DNA of 64,000 bases, from the NCBI GenBank assembly GCA_031429355.1, contig JANOZM010000013.1:186001-250000 (forward strand), given 5' to 3'. The translations under genes and the position numbers were made by a program. Origin of the DNA: JANOZM01 sp031429355. GTDB taxonomy: Bacteria > Pseudomonadota > Gammaproteobacteria > Burkholderiales > Burkholderiaceae_E. Under the pieces are notes generated by a model. It was not told the DNA's origin. It was given only the letters and a program-made list of their open reading frames with translations, and ran no database searches. Shown in pieces: positions 24,629 to 33,197 of this stretch; the stretch's first letter is position 1; each line of letters begins with the position of its first letter.

Positions 24629-25052
24629 TACCAATGTGCATCTATACGCCAAAGATGCCCGCGACTTGCCCAAACAAATCCGCGCCAACGAATGGCTAAG
24701 CTGGTGTTGGTCACAGAGGGCAGGGCGAATTAGCACCCAGGTGCTAAACGAGTTTTACAACAACGCAATTACCAAATTCCGAAATGCAGTTACTGTCGAA
24801 AAAGCTAGGGAACAAGTACGTATTTTGCAACTCTGGCAACCCCCTCATTTAGACACTTATGCAGTAGAGGGTGCGTGGGTTATTCAAGATCGATTTAAAC
24901 TAAGCTATTGGGACGCGTTAATTGTGTCGTCGGCGCAGCAGCAGGGCTGTAACTATTTACTGAGCGAAGATATGCAGCATTTGCAACGCTACGAAACCGT
25001 GGAAGTAATCAACCCGTTTTTAATGTCGCCGACTGAATTGATCGCCGTCTGA
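24606..25052 (+). CDS. vapC: VapC-family PIN-domain toxin (VapBC-3)
   Basis: A 148-residue PIN nuclease: VFVDTNVHLYAKDARD (first Asp), STQVLNEFYNNA (Glu), KLSYWDALIVSSAQQQGCNYLLSEDMQ (two Asp). All four acidic positions are present, so probably active. Overlaps its antitoxin. IS91-like copy E starts ~60 bp downstream. The pair lies at the point where the rplS-nudix-cobD / rsgA synteny is interrupted, so it was probably acquired. Confidence 0.9.
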   Translation: MTALVFVDTNVHLYAKDARDLPKQIRANEWLSWCWSQRAGRISTQVLNEFYNNAITKFRNAVTVEKAREQVRILQLWQPPHLDTYAVEGAWVIQDRFKLSYWDALIVSSAQQQGCNYLLSEDMQHLQRYETVEVINPFLMSPTELIAV

Positions 25053-25109
25053 TAAAAAATGTTAATTGAATATTCAAAAATATTGAGAAGTCATTAACCG
25101 CATTGCTTC

Positions 25110-25822
25110 GTTTTCGTAAGCCGAGTTTATCGTAAAGCCTTTGGTCCCAGAGCCAGTCGTAAGGTGTTGACTTTGCGCGAGGCATTACCGATTGAAACGG
25201 ACAACGACTAAGAACGTAAACCGTTATGCGCCAACGAACAAGGCTTTAGCCTGCACGCAGCAGTGCGCTGCCACGCTAACGAGCGACTAAAACTAGAACG
25301 TTTGTGTCGTTACATTACCCGCCCAGCGTTGGCTAACGACCGGATCAAGATCAACGCGAAAGGGCAGATGGAGCTCAAACTAAAGACGCCATGGCGCCTT
25401 GGCGCGATGGCACCACGCATCACGTGATATCGCCGTTGGAGTTTATGCAAAGGCTGGCGGCATTGGTACCACGACCACGGCTGCATTTAATCCGATTTCA
25501 TGGGGTATTAGCGCCGAATGCGAAGTGGCGCGCAAAGGTAGTACCGCAACCGCCAGGCCACTCTAAAGCCTTGTCTGCATTCGCAACTACAACCGACTGC
25601 CAAGACCTGCCCGAACACGGTCGACCAATGCGCTTGGATTGGGCCAAACTATTGAAGCGGGTGTTCAACTTAGACTTAACCCATTGCTCGCACTGTGGCG
25701 GTGAATTGAGAATCGTTGCAGCGATCCTACAGCGCCAAGCGGTAGAGAAGATCCTGAATCATTTAGGGTTAGAGGCGCAACCGCCACCCCGAGCGCCAGC
25801 GCGCGGACAAATGGCGTTCTGA
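25110..25822 (+). pseudogene. IS91/ISCR-like transposase remnant, copy E (longest)
   Basis: Begins FRKPSLS-like, then KAFGPRASRKVLTLREALP, GFSLHAAVRCHANERLKLER, LCRYITRPALANDRIKINAK, LKLKTPW; after an 8-bp duplication of CCTTGGCG-like sequence near 25390 the frame changes to MAPWRDGTTHHVISPLEF ... HGVLAPNAKWR ... LKRVFNLDLTHCSHCGGELR ... LGLEAQPPPRAPARGQMAF. This is the C-terminal two-fifths of an ISCR-like transposase. The N-terminal catalytic part is missing and a small deletion follows REALP. Inactive. Confidence 0.88.
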
Positions 25823-25990
25823 AGCGTCAAGTGTAAAAACTAAAGCAAGCACCCAAAGAGCACAGCTCAAATATTCTGGCTGTGAAGGTTGCCGCTAGCA
25901 ATGTGCATTGCAGTCGATTGGGGTGGATTTTCAGCTGTGCTTATGCGCTTGCATAGCCTTTTTGCCGATCCAACCACGCAGCTAAATAAC
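25823..25990 (+). repeat. IS91-like 3' tail, copy E (diverged)
   Basis: Starts with the same GAAGCGTCAAGTGTAAAAAC and AAATATTCTGGCTGTGAAGG as copies A-C, then drifts after ~25900. The remaining DNA to 26270 shows no gene. Confidence 0.5.
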
Positions 25991-26272
25991 TAAGCAATAA
26001 CGTTAGACGCGCATTTCGCTAGTAAAACGCCCGCAGCGGCAGCAATAGGGCTTTTAAATTCCTATCCGCAAATACAGCGGCGAGTTCAAGATTTTACAAA
26101 GCGTTTCCAGTGAAATTTGAAAGCGAGCCGAATGGCTGTCGTTGTTTCCGAACGTGTTTTTAATTAATTCTGTCGAGGAATATGACATTGTTGTAAAAAA
26201 AATCTAATAAAAATTTGAAGGGCATCAATGAATCATTTTGAAATCAATGAGTTGTGAAATTGGTCACACGGC

Positions 26273-26288
26273 TGGCGTGATATTTGCA
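26273..26288 (+). promoter_or_regulatory. Candidate sigma-54 promoter of the PEP-CTERM hydrolase
   Basis: TGGCGTG, four bases, TTGCA: GG and GC stand at the -24/-12 spacing required by sigma-54 (consensus TGGCACG-N4-TTGCW). A start ~12 bp downstream leaves ~20 nt to the ATG at 26319, with SD AGGAGA between. PEP-CTERM genes in betaproteobacteria are commonly under sigma-54 and the PrsK/PrsR two-component system. Confidence 0.65.
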
Positions 26289-26318
26289 TGGCAATGTATA
26301 GAAAAAATAGGAGACAAC

Positions 26319-27290
26319 ATGAATGTATTCAAATTTAGTTTTGCCGCACTAGCAGTTACCACTTCGTTCGCCGCTCAAGCTGGAAGCATTTGGTTCTTCG
26401 GTGACAGTTTGTCAGACACAGGAAATTTGAACTTACTAAGCCAAAGCAACGGCGGACCGCCAACACCTAATCCAACCGATGGCCCTTACCAAACAGGTCA
26501 ATATACCGATCGCAACGGTTTTGTTTGGGCTGCTCAGTTCGCTCAGTCTTTAGGCCGTTCTGCAGATGCTGCGCCGGCGTGGCCCCGTGCCAGAGGTTTA
26601 GCTGGTGGCAACAACTTTGCAGTTGCGGCAGCCAGAACCTATGAGGCAGGCGGAATTCCCAGTACGGCGGCTCAGATAAGTACGTATTTGGCACTAACGC
26701 CAAATTCGTCAGCGCAAGATCTTTTTGTCTTAATGATTGGTGGCAATGATTTAGCTCAGTTTGTAACGGGTCGATCAACGGTAAACATGGCAACTGTATC
26801 GGCCAATCTAAAGACGCAAATTCAACTGCTTGCTGCCGATGGTGCGCGCCACTTTTTGGTCGCTGATATGCCCAACGTTGCAGATACCCCTGTGTTTCAA
26901 GATTTGGAGCGGGCTAATCCAGGTGTTCAAGCGGGTGCGAGTGCCTTGAGAACGCAATACAACAATTTGTTCTATGCAATGATCAATGACTTAAGCGCCA
27001 CAATTGCCAACGTCGATATAGACGTACTTCGGTTTGGCGCGTTGGATACTTTTGATTTTGCTGGAAACGGTATTAGCAATACCAGTAGGCCGTGTTTCGA
27101 GGCACAGGGAGTTGTGGCCAATGTGGGAATTTGTAACACTTACCTTTACTCGGACAGTTTCCACCCAACGGCTCGTGCGCACAGCTTTATTGCGGCCGAA
27201 GCCCTACGTGCGATACCTTTACCGGGCACATTAGCCTTACTAGGACTTGGTTTACTGGCAGTGGGTGGATTGCGCCGCAAATCGGTTTAA
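26319..27290 (+). CDS. SGNH/GDSL-family hydrolase with PEP-CTERM sorting signal
   Basis: A 323-residue protein from ATG at 26319 (SD AGGAGA). Signal peptide ends SFAAQA. The GDSL block is FFGDSLSDTGNL (nucleophile Ser), Gly/Asn blocks are NNFAVAAART and MIGGNDLAQF, and the catalytic Asp/His lie in DSFHPT. The C-terminus IPLPGTLALLGLGLLAVGG plus RRKSV is a PEP-CTERM tail recognised by exosortase, so the protein is processed and sorted to the envelope or outside. Likely a lipase or esterase. Two strong terminators follow. Confidence 0.92.
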   Translation: MNVFKFSFAALAVTTSFAAQAGSIWFFGDSLSDTGNLNLLSQSNGGPPTPNPTDGPYQTGQYTDRNGFVWAAQFAQSLGRSADAAPAWPRARGLAGGNNFAVAAARTYEAGGIPSTAAQISTYLALTPNSSAQDLFVLMIGGNDLAQFVTGRSTVNMATVSANLKTQIQLLAADGARHFLVADMPNVADTPVFQDLERANPGVQAGASALRTQYNNLFYAMINDLSATIANVDIDVLRFGALDTFDFAGNGISNTSRPCFEAQGVVANVGICNTYLYSDSFHPTARAHSFIAAEALRAIPLPGTLALLGLGLLAVGGLRRKSV

Positions 27291-27345
27291 CTAGCTGTTG
27301 TAGCCAAAGCAACTTGTAAAGGTGTGTTTGGTTGTACTTAGAAAG

Positions 27346-27409
27346 AACCCGCTGATCCAATTAGCGGGTTTTTTTGTGCCCGCATATTCAACAGCTGCGG
27401 GCGTTTTTT
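27346..27409 (+). terminator. Tandem Rho-independent terminators after the GDSL hydrolase
   Basis: First stem AACCCGCT/AGCGGGTT (27346-27370) with a T run; second stem GCCCGCA/TGCGGGC (27378-27402) followed by GTTTTTTG. Both suit the + strand. Confidence 0.85.
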
Positions 27410-27431
27410 GTGTGTCGCAATCAGATGGTCT

Positions 27432-27905
27432 TTATTTTAATCTGATACAAACTAGTGATCTCGTTTGCTCGTGCAGTAAACAACGGGTCCGACGGTCATT
27501 GGTCTTCGCATGTTTTGGCGCCACTGAGTGCTTTTGAACAATTGTTAAACCAGCAGCACTAATCCGGTCGTGCAATTGCTTTGCGCTTCGAAGACCTAAA
27601 AGTTCAGCCAGATTAGACATAACTAACCAAGTTGGTCCTTCAGCATTTAAATGCTTTGATAAGCCATTTATATACCCCTTGAGTATGATGCCGTTAGGAT
27701 CATTAATGGTTCGTTCGATTGGAGCAGTTGCGTTCTCTGGTATCCAAGGTGGGTTGCAGACGATCAAATCAGCTTTCTGTGGCCGACTCGGAAACAAATC
27801 GGTATTTTCTAAGGTGATTGATTGTTTTAAATTCAAGCGCTCTAATTTGTCTGCTGCGCCGCGCAACGCGCGAAGAGTATTGTCGGTAGCTACGACTGAC
27901 TGCAA
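27432..27905 (-). pseudogene. C-terminal half of a class I methyltransferase, truncated at a breakpoint
   Basis: 157 codons beginning SVVATDNTLRALRG (end of motif I region, acidic motif II), then DLIVCNPPWIPE (the NPPW motif of N- or O-methyltransferases acting on planar groups) and HLNAEGPTWLVMSN. The glycine-rich motif I that should precede it is missing: the DNA upstream (above ~27905) is instead the 3' end of a PEP-CTERM gene on the other strand. Without motif I it should not bind SAM. No ATG start exists at the junction. Confidence 0.7.
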
Positions 27906-28150
27906 TTGGTTTTAATCCGCTGCTGAAGAACAATGCTTGCTTCTATATTCAAGCAACACCGCCAGTTGTAACTGGAGTTGCAACCCGTTGCGCTGGTTAT
28001 TTGTTTTCCGATCCATTCCATCCGTCATCGGCTGGTCATAACGTAATTACTGATTTAGCGTTGCGTGCAGTTCCTTTACCTGGCTCAATTGCTTTGCTGG
28101 GTCTTGGCTTGTTGGGTTTGCTCGGATCGCGTCGCTTTATTCGCAAATAA
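27902..28150 (+). pseudogene. C-terminal fragment of a second GDSL hydrolase with PEP-CTERM tail
   Basis: 82 codons, too broken to have a start: NNACFYIQATPP, GYLFSDPFHPSSAGHN (catalytic Asp/His block), then AVPLPGSIALLGLGLLG followed by LLGSRRFIRK and a stop. It parallels the intact hydrolase at 26319 (SDSFHPT and a similar tail), so it was a paralogue. The 5' part was lost at the same junction that cut the methyltransferase. Confidence 0.75.
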
Positions 28151-28161
28151 GTTCGTTGAGT

Positions 28162-28213
28162 GTTCGCGGGTGAAATGCCCGCGAACCAAACGGCCAGTAA
28201 CATTGGCCGTTTT
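28162..28213. terminator. Two hairpins between convergent genes
   Basis: GTTCGCGGG/CCCGCGAAC (28162-28186) and AAACGGCCA/TGGCCGTTT (28188-28211, followed by TAG; on the minus strand also followed by T bases). They would end the lipase remnant and the 517-aa gene transcripts. Confidence 0.6.
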
Positions 28214-28222
28214 AGAAGCCCA

Positions 28223-29776
28223 CTAGTTACCAAGCCGTTGCCGTACCCATCCCAGCGCTGCAGCAAACGGTAACGCCGTTCTTGGAATATAAGCCGAGCG
28301 CCACAACCCCCCATGGCATGCATTGTCCATAAACAACTCAAACGGATGGTTTAAAGGCGTTTGTGGATTTGCCCGCGCACTTGTATCCCGTAAGTCGCGC
28401 ACCCACAGCGCTGCCATTAATGCATTGGTTGTTTCTGGTTCAAATACTTCAATACCAAAACTATCTGCACCTGCGAAACCCGCTGCCAGTGCTGGATTTT
28501 TTACTACCGAAGTCGTAGTCGTGGAGGGCGCTATATTTAGTGACACTTTATGGCCAGCCGCGCGTGCCACGATAGCTCGCCATTGTTGGAAGCGTTTTGC
28601 GAGTGCATAGTTGGGGCCTTGCTCAAGTACCAAGCTATCGACGACGCCATACTCGGTCATGCCACCGTGCGCCATTGGCGATTGAATTAAGTGTTCTATA
28701 TTGGCTTGAAAGAAACGATCACCACCCGCCAGCCGCAACGGTTTTTGGCTGCTACGGGTCAACATTGATCTATTTTTAAAGGCGTTAATAGTGTCTTGCG
28801 CGGCATCTTTTGGCACGGCAAATACATCGGTGGGCGTAGCCATAAATGCCAAGCTAGTAGAGGCTCTATCGCGGCACAAGGCTTCTTGAATTAAGTCCAT
28901 CGCTAAAGCCACGCGAACGTGTTTTTCGCCATCCAAATAAGCGTGTGCAGCAATATCTAAAGCACCGTCACACTGCTGCAACCATTGAATAAGCGCTGGC
29001 GTGTGTGTTAATAAATCGGCCCCCGCATAGTCGGTCCAATCATAACTATTGGGGTTTAAATTGTTAGGCGCATCGTAGCGTAACGGTACGCGCATTGTGG
29101 CGTTACCTTCAAATACGATGCCCGCAATTTTTTCCCAAACAGGTTTACGATTAATGTCGATTGCAATCAATTGAGCGCGCCACTTAGCTAACCAACGGAG
29201 CGGTCCGGCTTCGCTACCAGCACCCATCAATACCAATTGACGATCAGATAAATCAAACCAATCGGGGTTGGTTGCGCAAGCGTGCAAAGCCTGCGCTGCG
29301 CTAGGTTCTATTACCCCTTTGCTACTCCATAAATCGATTTGCTGGCGAAGGTTATCCCCTTGCAGCAATTGGCCTTTATACGGCACGGCCCATGGCACTG
29401 GTGCGCTATCACCTCGACCCGAAAACGCCAAGGTTTGTAACGGTTTTTGAATGTCGGCTGCGTACTGCATATTGGCTAATGCAGCTAAAGAAGAAAACCC
29501 CGAAGTGTGTTCAAACTGCATTTGCTGCCAAGCACAATCAAGCCCAGATTTTGCACTTTCAAGCGCAACACTAGCTGCGTTTGGATGTTTTAAAGCGTCT
29601 TCGACTAGGGCGCGAAAATATATTGGGTAGCGTCGACGCCAATGGTTTTCGTTGCGCGCTTTTTCGGACAAAGTTGGATTCAACGGCGCGAGGGCCGCTT
29701 GCAAAATAGCCACGCCCACTTTAGTAGTGCTGGTTGAACCGTCAACTTGCGTTGGAAATTGAATGCCAATATTCAT
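28223..29776 (-). CDS. Uncharacterised 517-residue protein with a Rossmann-like segment, coupled to rsgA
   Basis: Starts ATG 29776, overlapping the rsgA TAA as TAATG. About residue 185 a nucleotide-binding-like turn reads QLVLMGAGSEAGPLRWLAKW followed by AQLIAIDINRK, that is, a beta-strand, GxGxxxG and an acidic end to the second strand as in NAD(P)- or SAM-binding folds. Other conserved-looking parts: HWRRRYPIYFRALVED, DIAAHAYLDGEKHVRVALAM, MAHGGMTEYGVVDSLVLEQG. No signal peptide or membrane segment. I do not recognise the family; a dehydrogenase or methyltransferase-like enzyme is possible. Coupling to rsgA may be recent. Confidence 0.7.
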   Translation of the reverse strand: MNIGIQFPTQVDGSTSTTKVGVAILQAALAPLNPTLSEKARNENHWRRRYPIYFRALVEDALKHPNAASVALESAKSGLDCAWQQMQFEHTSGFSSLAALANMQYAADIQKPLQTLAFSGRGDSAPVPWAVPYKGQLLQGDNLRQQIDLWSSKGVIEPSAAQALHACATNPDWFDLSDRQLVLMGAGSEAGPLRWLAKWRAQLIAIDINRKPVWEKIAGIVFEGNATMRVPLRYDAPNNLNPNSYDWTDYAGADLLTHTPALIQWLQQCDGALDIAAHAYLDGEKHVRVALAMDLIQEALCRDRASTSLAFMATPTDVFAVPKDAAQDTINAFKNRSMLTRSSQKPLRLAGGDRFFQANIEHLIQSPMAHGGMTEYGVVDSLVLEQGPNYALAKRFQQWRAIVARAAGHKVSLNIAPSTTTTSVVKNPALAAGFAGADSFGIEVFEPETTNALMAALWVRDLRDTSARANPQTPLNHPFELFMDNACHGGLWRSAYIPRTALPFAAALGWVRQRLGN

Positions 29777-30762
29777 TATTTTTTTCTGATGTGGTTCTTG
29801 CCAGTAAATTTGTAAGCGATCTCTTGATAAAAATCGAGATCATTCATTACTTTGCAAAACAAGTCATAGCGACGTTTGTCGACGCTGCCGTCACTGACCG
29901 CTTTTTTAACGGCGCAACCGGGCTCATCTAAGTGGCGACAGTCTCTAAATTGGCAGGACCCCAACAGGGCTTTAAACTCGGACATGCCATGCTCCACTTG
30001 CGACGGGTGTAAATGCGACAAACCATATTCTTGAAAACCCGGCGAGTCGACTAAGGTCCCTGAAACAGGTTCTCCTTTAGCGTTAGAAAATGAAAACTGA
30101 AATGACTTTGTGAAAGTGGTCGTGTGTTTACCACTAGCCAATACTTCGGAAATTTCGCGGGTGGCTTGCTGCGCTTCGGGTACTAGAGCATTAACTAAAG
30201 TCGATTTACCCATACCCGATTGACCCAACAGCAACGTCGTTTTGTTGGCCAACAAATCGGCCAACTGCTTTTGGGTTTCTTGCTCGTTATTTTTTGGTGC
30301 CGCAAGAATGACCGAAAAACCAAGTGAACGGTAGACATCGAGGCGTGGCTCGATGCGTTCTAAGCTGGATTTTAAATCGCACTTACTTACGAAAATATGA
30401 ACGCGCAACTGCGCTTCATCGGCCGCCAGTAAAACGCGGCCTAACAACTGCTCTGAAAAATCGGGCTCCGTGGCAACGACACACATAACCTGATCCAAAT
30501 TCGAAGCAATGAGTTTTGTTTTGCGATGATCGGAGCGTTTCATTAAGTGCTCGCGGGTGGCGAGCTTTTCAATCACACCAGTACCGTCGCCACTTAAGCT
30601 GCACTCTACTAGGTCACCAACACAATAATCGATTCGTTTGCCGCGCGTGACACAAGAAATTGTTTTATTTGAAGTTGGATCGGTCACTGCAAACTGGCGA
30701 CCGTACGAAGCGATTATTGCGGTAACGAATTTGCTCAAGATACAACCCAGTGTACAAACCAA
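29776..30762 (-). CDS. rsgA: Ribosome small subunit-dependent GTPase A
   Basis: A 328-residue protein with the order OB domain, circularly permuted GTPase, zinc domain. G4-like VFVSKCDL (IFVSKCDLKS) comes before G1 GQSGMGKSTLVNAL, then TTTF and G3 DSPGFQEYGL, and the zinc site CQFRDCRHLDEPGCAV. RsgA checks the 30S subunit late in assembly. Start taken at 30762; an internal TTG 24 bp on is possible. Followed by the 517-aa gene with one-base overlap; phhB lies 44 bp upstream on the same strand. Confidence 0.95.
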   Translation of the reverse strand: MVCTLGCILSKFVTAIIASYGRQFAVTDPTSNKTISCVTRGKRIDYCVGDLVECSLSGDGTGVIEKLATREHLMKRSDHRKTKLIASNLDQVMCVVATEPDFSEQLLGRVLLAADEAQLRVHIFVSKCDLKSSLERIEPRLDVYRSLGFSVILAAPKNNEQETQKQLADLLANKTTLLLGQSGMGKSTLVNALVPEAQQATREISEVLASGKHTTTFTKSFQFSFSNAKGEPVSGTLVDSPGFQEYGLSHLHPSQVEHGMSEFKALLGSCQFRDCRHLDEPGCAVKKAVSDGSVDKRRYDLFCKVMNDLDFYQEIAYKFTGKNHIRKK

Positions 30763-30806
30763 TCGTTGGCAATTTGCACACAGTATTCGTTGTTAATATT
30801 CAAAGT

Positions 30807-31334
30807 TTACTTGGCCCTAGTGTGCGCGGCAGCATTAAAAACAAAATCACATTTGGCGGCACAAATTAAATCGTTTAGTGAGACACCTTTTACAGTGTGC
30901 GTATCCCAACGCACAATACATCGATTAAAAGTAACGGTGAGTTGCGGATGATGGTCTTCACGATGAATCATAGAGGCGATGCTGTTTACAAAGCTCAATG
31001 TTTGAAAGTAATTGTCAAAACTAAATGTTCGCTCAAGTGCAATTGCACGAGCAGATTTGAATATTGGTTCTTCGCTCGACTCCGTTGCCAACGCTTCATC
31101 CAATTGTTCAGTAGATACGCTTGCAGCTTTTAGCCCTTCATCGACCACTTTAACATTCGCTTCGGTTTCAATACTTTCCACCAAAATTTTCCATTCGGGC
31201 AAAGCAAAGCCAACCGCTTCGCATAGCCACGTGGGCTCGGTTTCTTTTACATTGGCTTTGCAATGTTTATTGGCTAAGGTGTCTGCACTAGGCAGCTCCG
31301 ATGCGTTGGTTTTTGCTTCTGTTGTGGTATTCAT
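30807..31334 (-). CDS. phhB: 4a-hydroxytetrahydrobiopterin dehydratase (PCD/DCoH family), with an extra linker
   Basis: A 175-residue protein, long for the family (~100-120). The catalytic part is C-terminal: FSFDNYFQTLSFVNSIASMI, HREDHHPQLTVTFNRC (the HHP motif), RWDTHTVKGVSLND. The N-terminal CxxC-free DTLANKHC and PEWKI also match PCD proteins. Between them lie ~45 acidic, low-complexity residues (EANVKVVDEGLK ... EEPIF) not usual in the family. It recycles the pterin cofactor of aromatic hydroxylases. ATGA overlap with the M48 gene upstream. Confidence 0.85.
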   Translation of the reverse strand: MNTTTEAKTNASELPSADTLANKHCKANVKETEPTWLCEAVGFALPEWKILVESIETEANVKVVDEGLKAASVSTEQLDEALATESSEEPIFKSARAIALERTFSFDNYFQTLSFVNSIASMIHREDHHPQLTVTFNRCIVRWDTHTVKGVSLNDLICAAKCDFVFNAAAHTRAK

Positions 31335-32608
31335 TTTGCAGCCAGTGTATTGAGCCGCCCAATGCGAATTGAGGCGGGCGGGTGAGAGTCATAAAACGCC
31401 GAGTGTATGGGGTCGGGTGTTAGTGTCGAAGCATTGTCTTTGTATAGCTTTACTAAGGCATTCACTAAATCGGTTGCATTGCTATGTTGAGCAGCAAATT
31501 CATCGGCTTCAAATTCATGTTTACGCGAAAATATTCCAGACAAGGGTTCGATGAAAAAAGAGAACACGGGAAACGCCAGCATAAACAACACTAGGGCAAT
31601 GCCTTGGTGCTCCTTACCGGTTAGCGGCACGGTAACACCTAAACCTTGGAAAAACCAAGTCTGGTGCATCAAATAATCGATCAACCAAAACGCCGGTAGC
31701 ACCAACAACAGCGATGGCACGATGCGTTTAATGATGTGCTTACGTTTAAAGTGGCCTAGCTCGTGTGCTAGGACAGCTTCAATTTCGGGTTCGTTCAGTT
31801 GGCTAACAATTGTGTCAAACAAAACGATGCGGCGCGCCTTGCCCATACCTGCAAAGAACGCATTGCCATGCGACGAGCGTTTGCTGCCATCCATAATGTA
31901 CAAACCACTGGCTTCAAAGTTGCAGCGTTTCATTAAGGCTTGAACGCGCTCTTTTAAAGCGCCGTCGGGTAGTGGTTCTAATTTGTTAAACAAAGGAATA
32001 ATAATGCTGGGTCCAATAATCATCATTAGCAAACTAAAGCTGACCCATAGCACCCACGCCCAAAACCACCATAAGGGAGCATTTTGCATGATCCAAATAA
32101 TGGCTGCAATTAAGGGCAAACCAATAGCGGCACCTAATGCTAAGCCTTTTAATTGATCGGAAATAAACAGGCCTTTGCTCATTCGGTTAAAGCCATGCTT
32201 AGCTTCGATGGTGAACTGGCGATACCAATCGAAGGGCCATTCCACAACAGTTGCGACCAGGCCAAATAAAACAATAATGAGTAATTGGCGTAAAAGTGGC
32301 GAGTCTGGCAATAGCTGTGTAGCCAAATTTAGCAACAAGCTAAGCCCCCCTAGTAACGTAAAGCCGATGGTTAGGGCCGCGCCAAACACAATATCAATTA
32401 GGCCAAAGCGGGTTCGCTCCAAGGTGTAATCGGCGGCCTTTTGATGGGAAGTGAGTGGTATGGTTTGAGCAAATTGTTCGGGCACCGCAGCACGATGCTG
32501 AGCGACATGACGAATTTGCCTAGAAGATAGCCACAAACGCGTTAGCGTCATCGCCACTAAAAATGCTACAAATAACCACGAGAATACAGTTGCGTTCACA
32601 TGCGACAA
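31331..32608 (-). CDS. M48-family (Ste24/CAAX protease-like) membrane metallopeptidase
   Basis: A 425-residue membrane protein; start is TTG 32608 or GTG 32599. Zinc motif HELGH in EAVLAHELGHFKRKH (residues ~280), third ligand in EPLSGIFSRKHEFEADEFAA, and RRIVLFDTIVSQL before it. Several membrane helices on both sides as in Ste24p. Likely processes membrane or membrane-linked proteins. Divergent from orn with a spacer of 25-34 bp and overlapping phhB by 4 bp. Confidence 0.9.
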   Translation of the reverse strand: MSHVNATVFSWLFVAFLVAMTLTRLWLSSRQIRHVAQHRAAVPEQFAQTIPLTSHQKAADYTLERTRFGLIDIVFGAALTIGFTLLGGLSLLLNLATQLLPDSPLLRQLLIIVLFGLVATVVEWPFDWYRQFTIEAKHGFNRMSKGLFISDQLKGLALGAAIGLPLIAAIIWIMQNAPLWWFWAWVLWVSFSLLMMIIGPSIIIPLFNKLEPLPDGALKERVQALMKRCNFEASGLYIMDGSKRSSHGNAFFAGMGKARRIVLFDTIVSQLNEPEIEAVLAHELGHFKRKHIIKRIVPSLLLVLPAFWLIDYLMHQTWFFQGLGVTVPLTGKEHQGIALVLFMLAFPVFSFFIEPLSGIFSRKHEFEADEFAAQHSNATDLVNALVKLYKDNASTLTPDPIHSAFYDSHPPASIRIGRLNTLAAK

Positions 32609-32633
32609 TCAAAAAACGAAGAGGTGGAAAATT

Positions 32634-33188
32634 ATGGCACAGACAAGCGAATTCAACTTAATTTGGCTCGACATGGAAATGACGGGATTGTCGCCCGAGA
32701 ACGATCGAATTATTGAAGTGGCCGCAATTATTACCGATAGCGACCTAAACGAACTTGCCGTAAGCCCCTCTTACGCGATTAAACAGACCAAGGCCACTAT
32801 GGACGCTATGGATGCTTGGAATCGGGGCACACATGGTAAATCGGGGCTTACACGACGAGTATTAGATTCAACCTTGGACGAGGCGCAGGGCGAATTGCTT
32901 ATGCTCGAATTTTTGCGCCCTTGGGTTCCATCGGGTAAATCGCCCATGTGCGGTAACTCGATCTGCCAAGACAGAAGGTTTATGGCCAAAAACATGCCTA
33001 AGCTAGAAGATTTTTTTCACTATCGCAATTTAGACGTTAGTACGCTAAAAGAAATTTGCAAACGCTGGCAGCCGGCCATTGCTAAAGGTTTCGAGAAACG
33101 CAGTGCTCATACCGCCATTGCAGATATTCGTGAATCTATTGACGAGCTAAAGTACTACCGCGAGCACTTTATTAAGGCACCGATTTAA
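32634..33188 (+). CDS. orn: Oligoribonuclease
   Basis: A 184-residue DEDDh exonuclease: LIWLDMEMTGLSPENDRIIE (Exo I, Asp and Glu), MCGNSICQDRRFM (Exo II Asp) and KRSAHTAIADIRESIDELKY (Exo III, His and Asp). It degrades di- and short oligoribonucleotides such as pGpG. SD GAGGTG lies 10 bp upstream. Its stop lies in a 13-bp duplication and overlaps the convergent glycosyltransferase gene by 4 bp. Confidence 0.97.
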   Translation: MAQTSEFNLIWLDMEMTGLSPENDRIIEVAAIITDSDLNELAVSPSYAIKQTKATMDAMDAWNRGTHGKSGLTRRVLDSTLDEAQGELLMLEFLRPWVPSGKSPMCGNSICQDRRFMAKNMPKLEDFFHYRNLDVSTLKEICKRWQPAIAKGFEKRSAHTAIADIRESIDELKYYREHFIKAPI

Positions 33189-33197
33189 GGCACCGAT
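33172..33197. repeat. Two tandem 13-bp units at the orn stop codon
   Basis: TTAAGGCACCGAT at 33172-33184 and again at 33185-33197. The duplication contains the ends of both convergent genes. Confidence 0.8.

Noticed and set aside
28036..28341. 101-codon minus-strand frame
   Set aside because: It is antisense to the PEP-CTERM remnant and crosses two hairpins.
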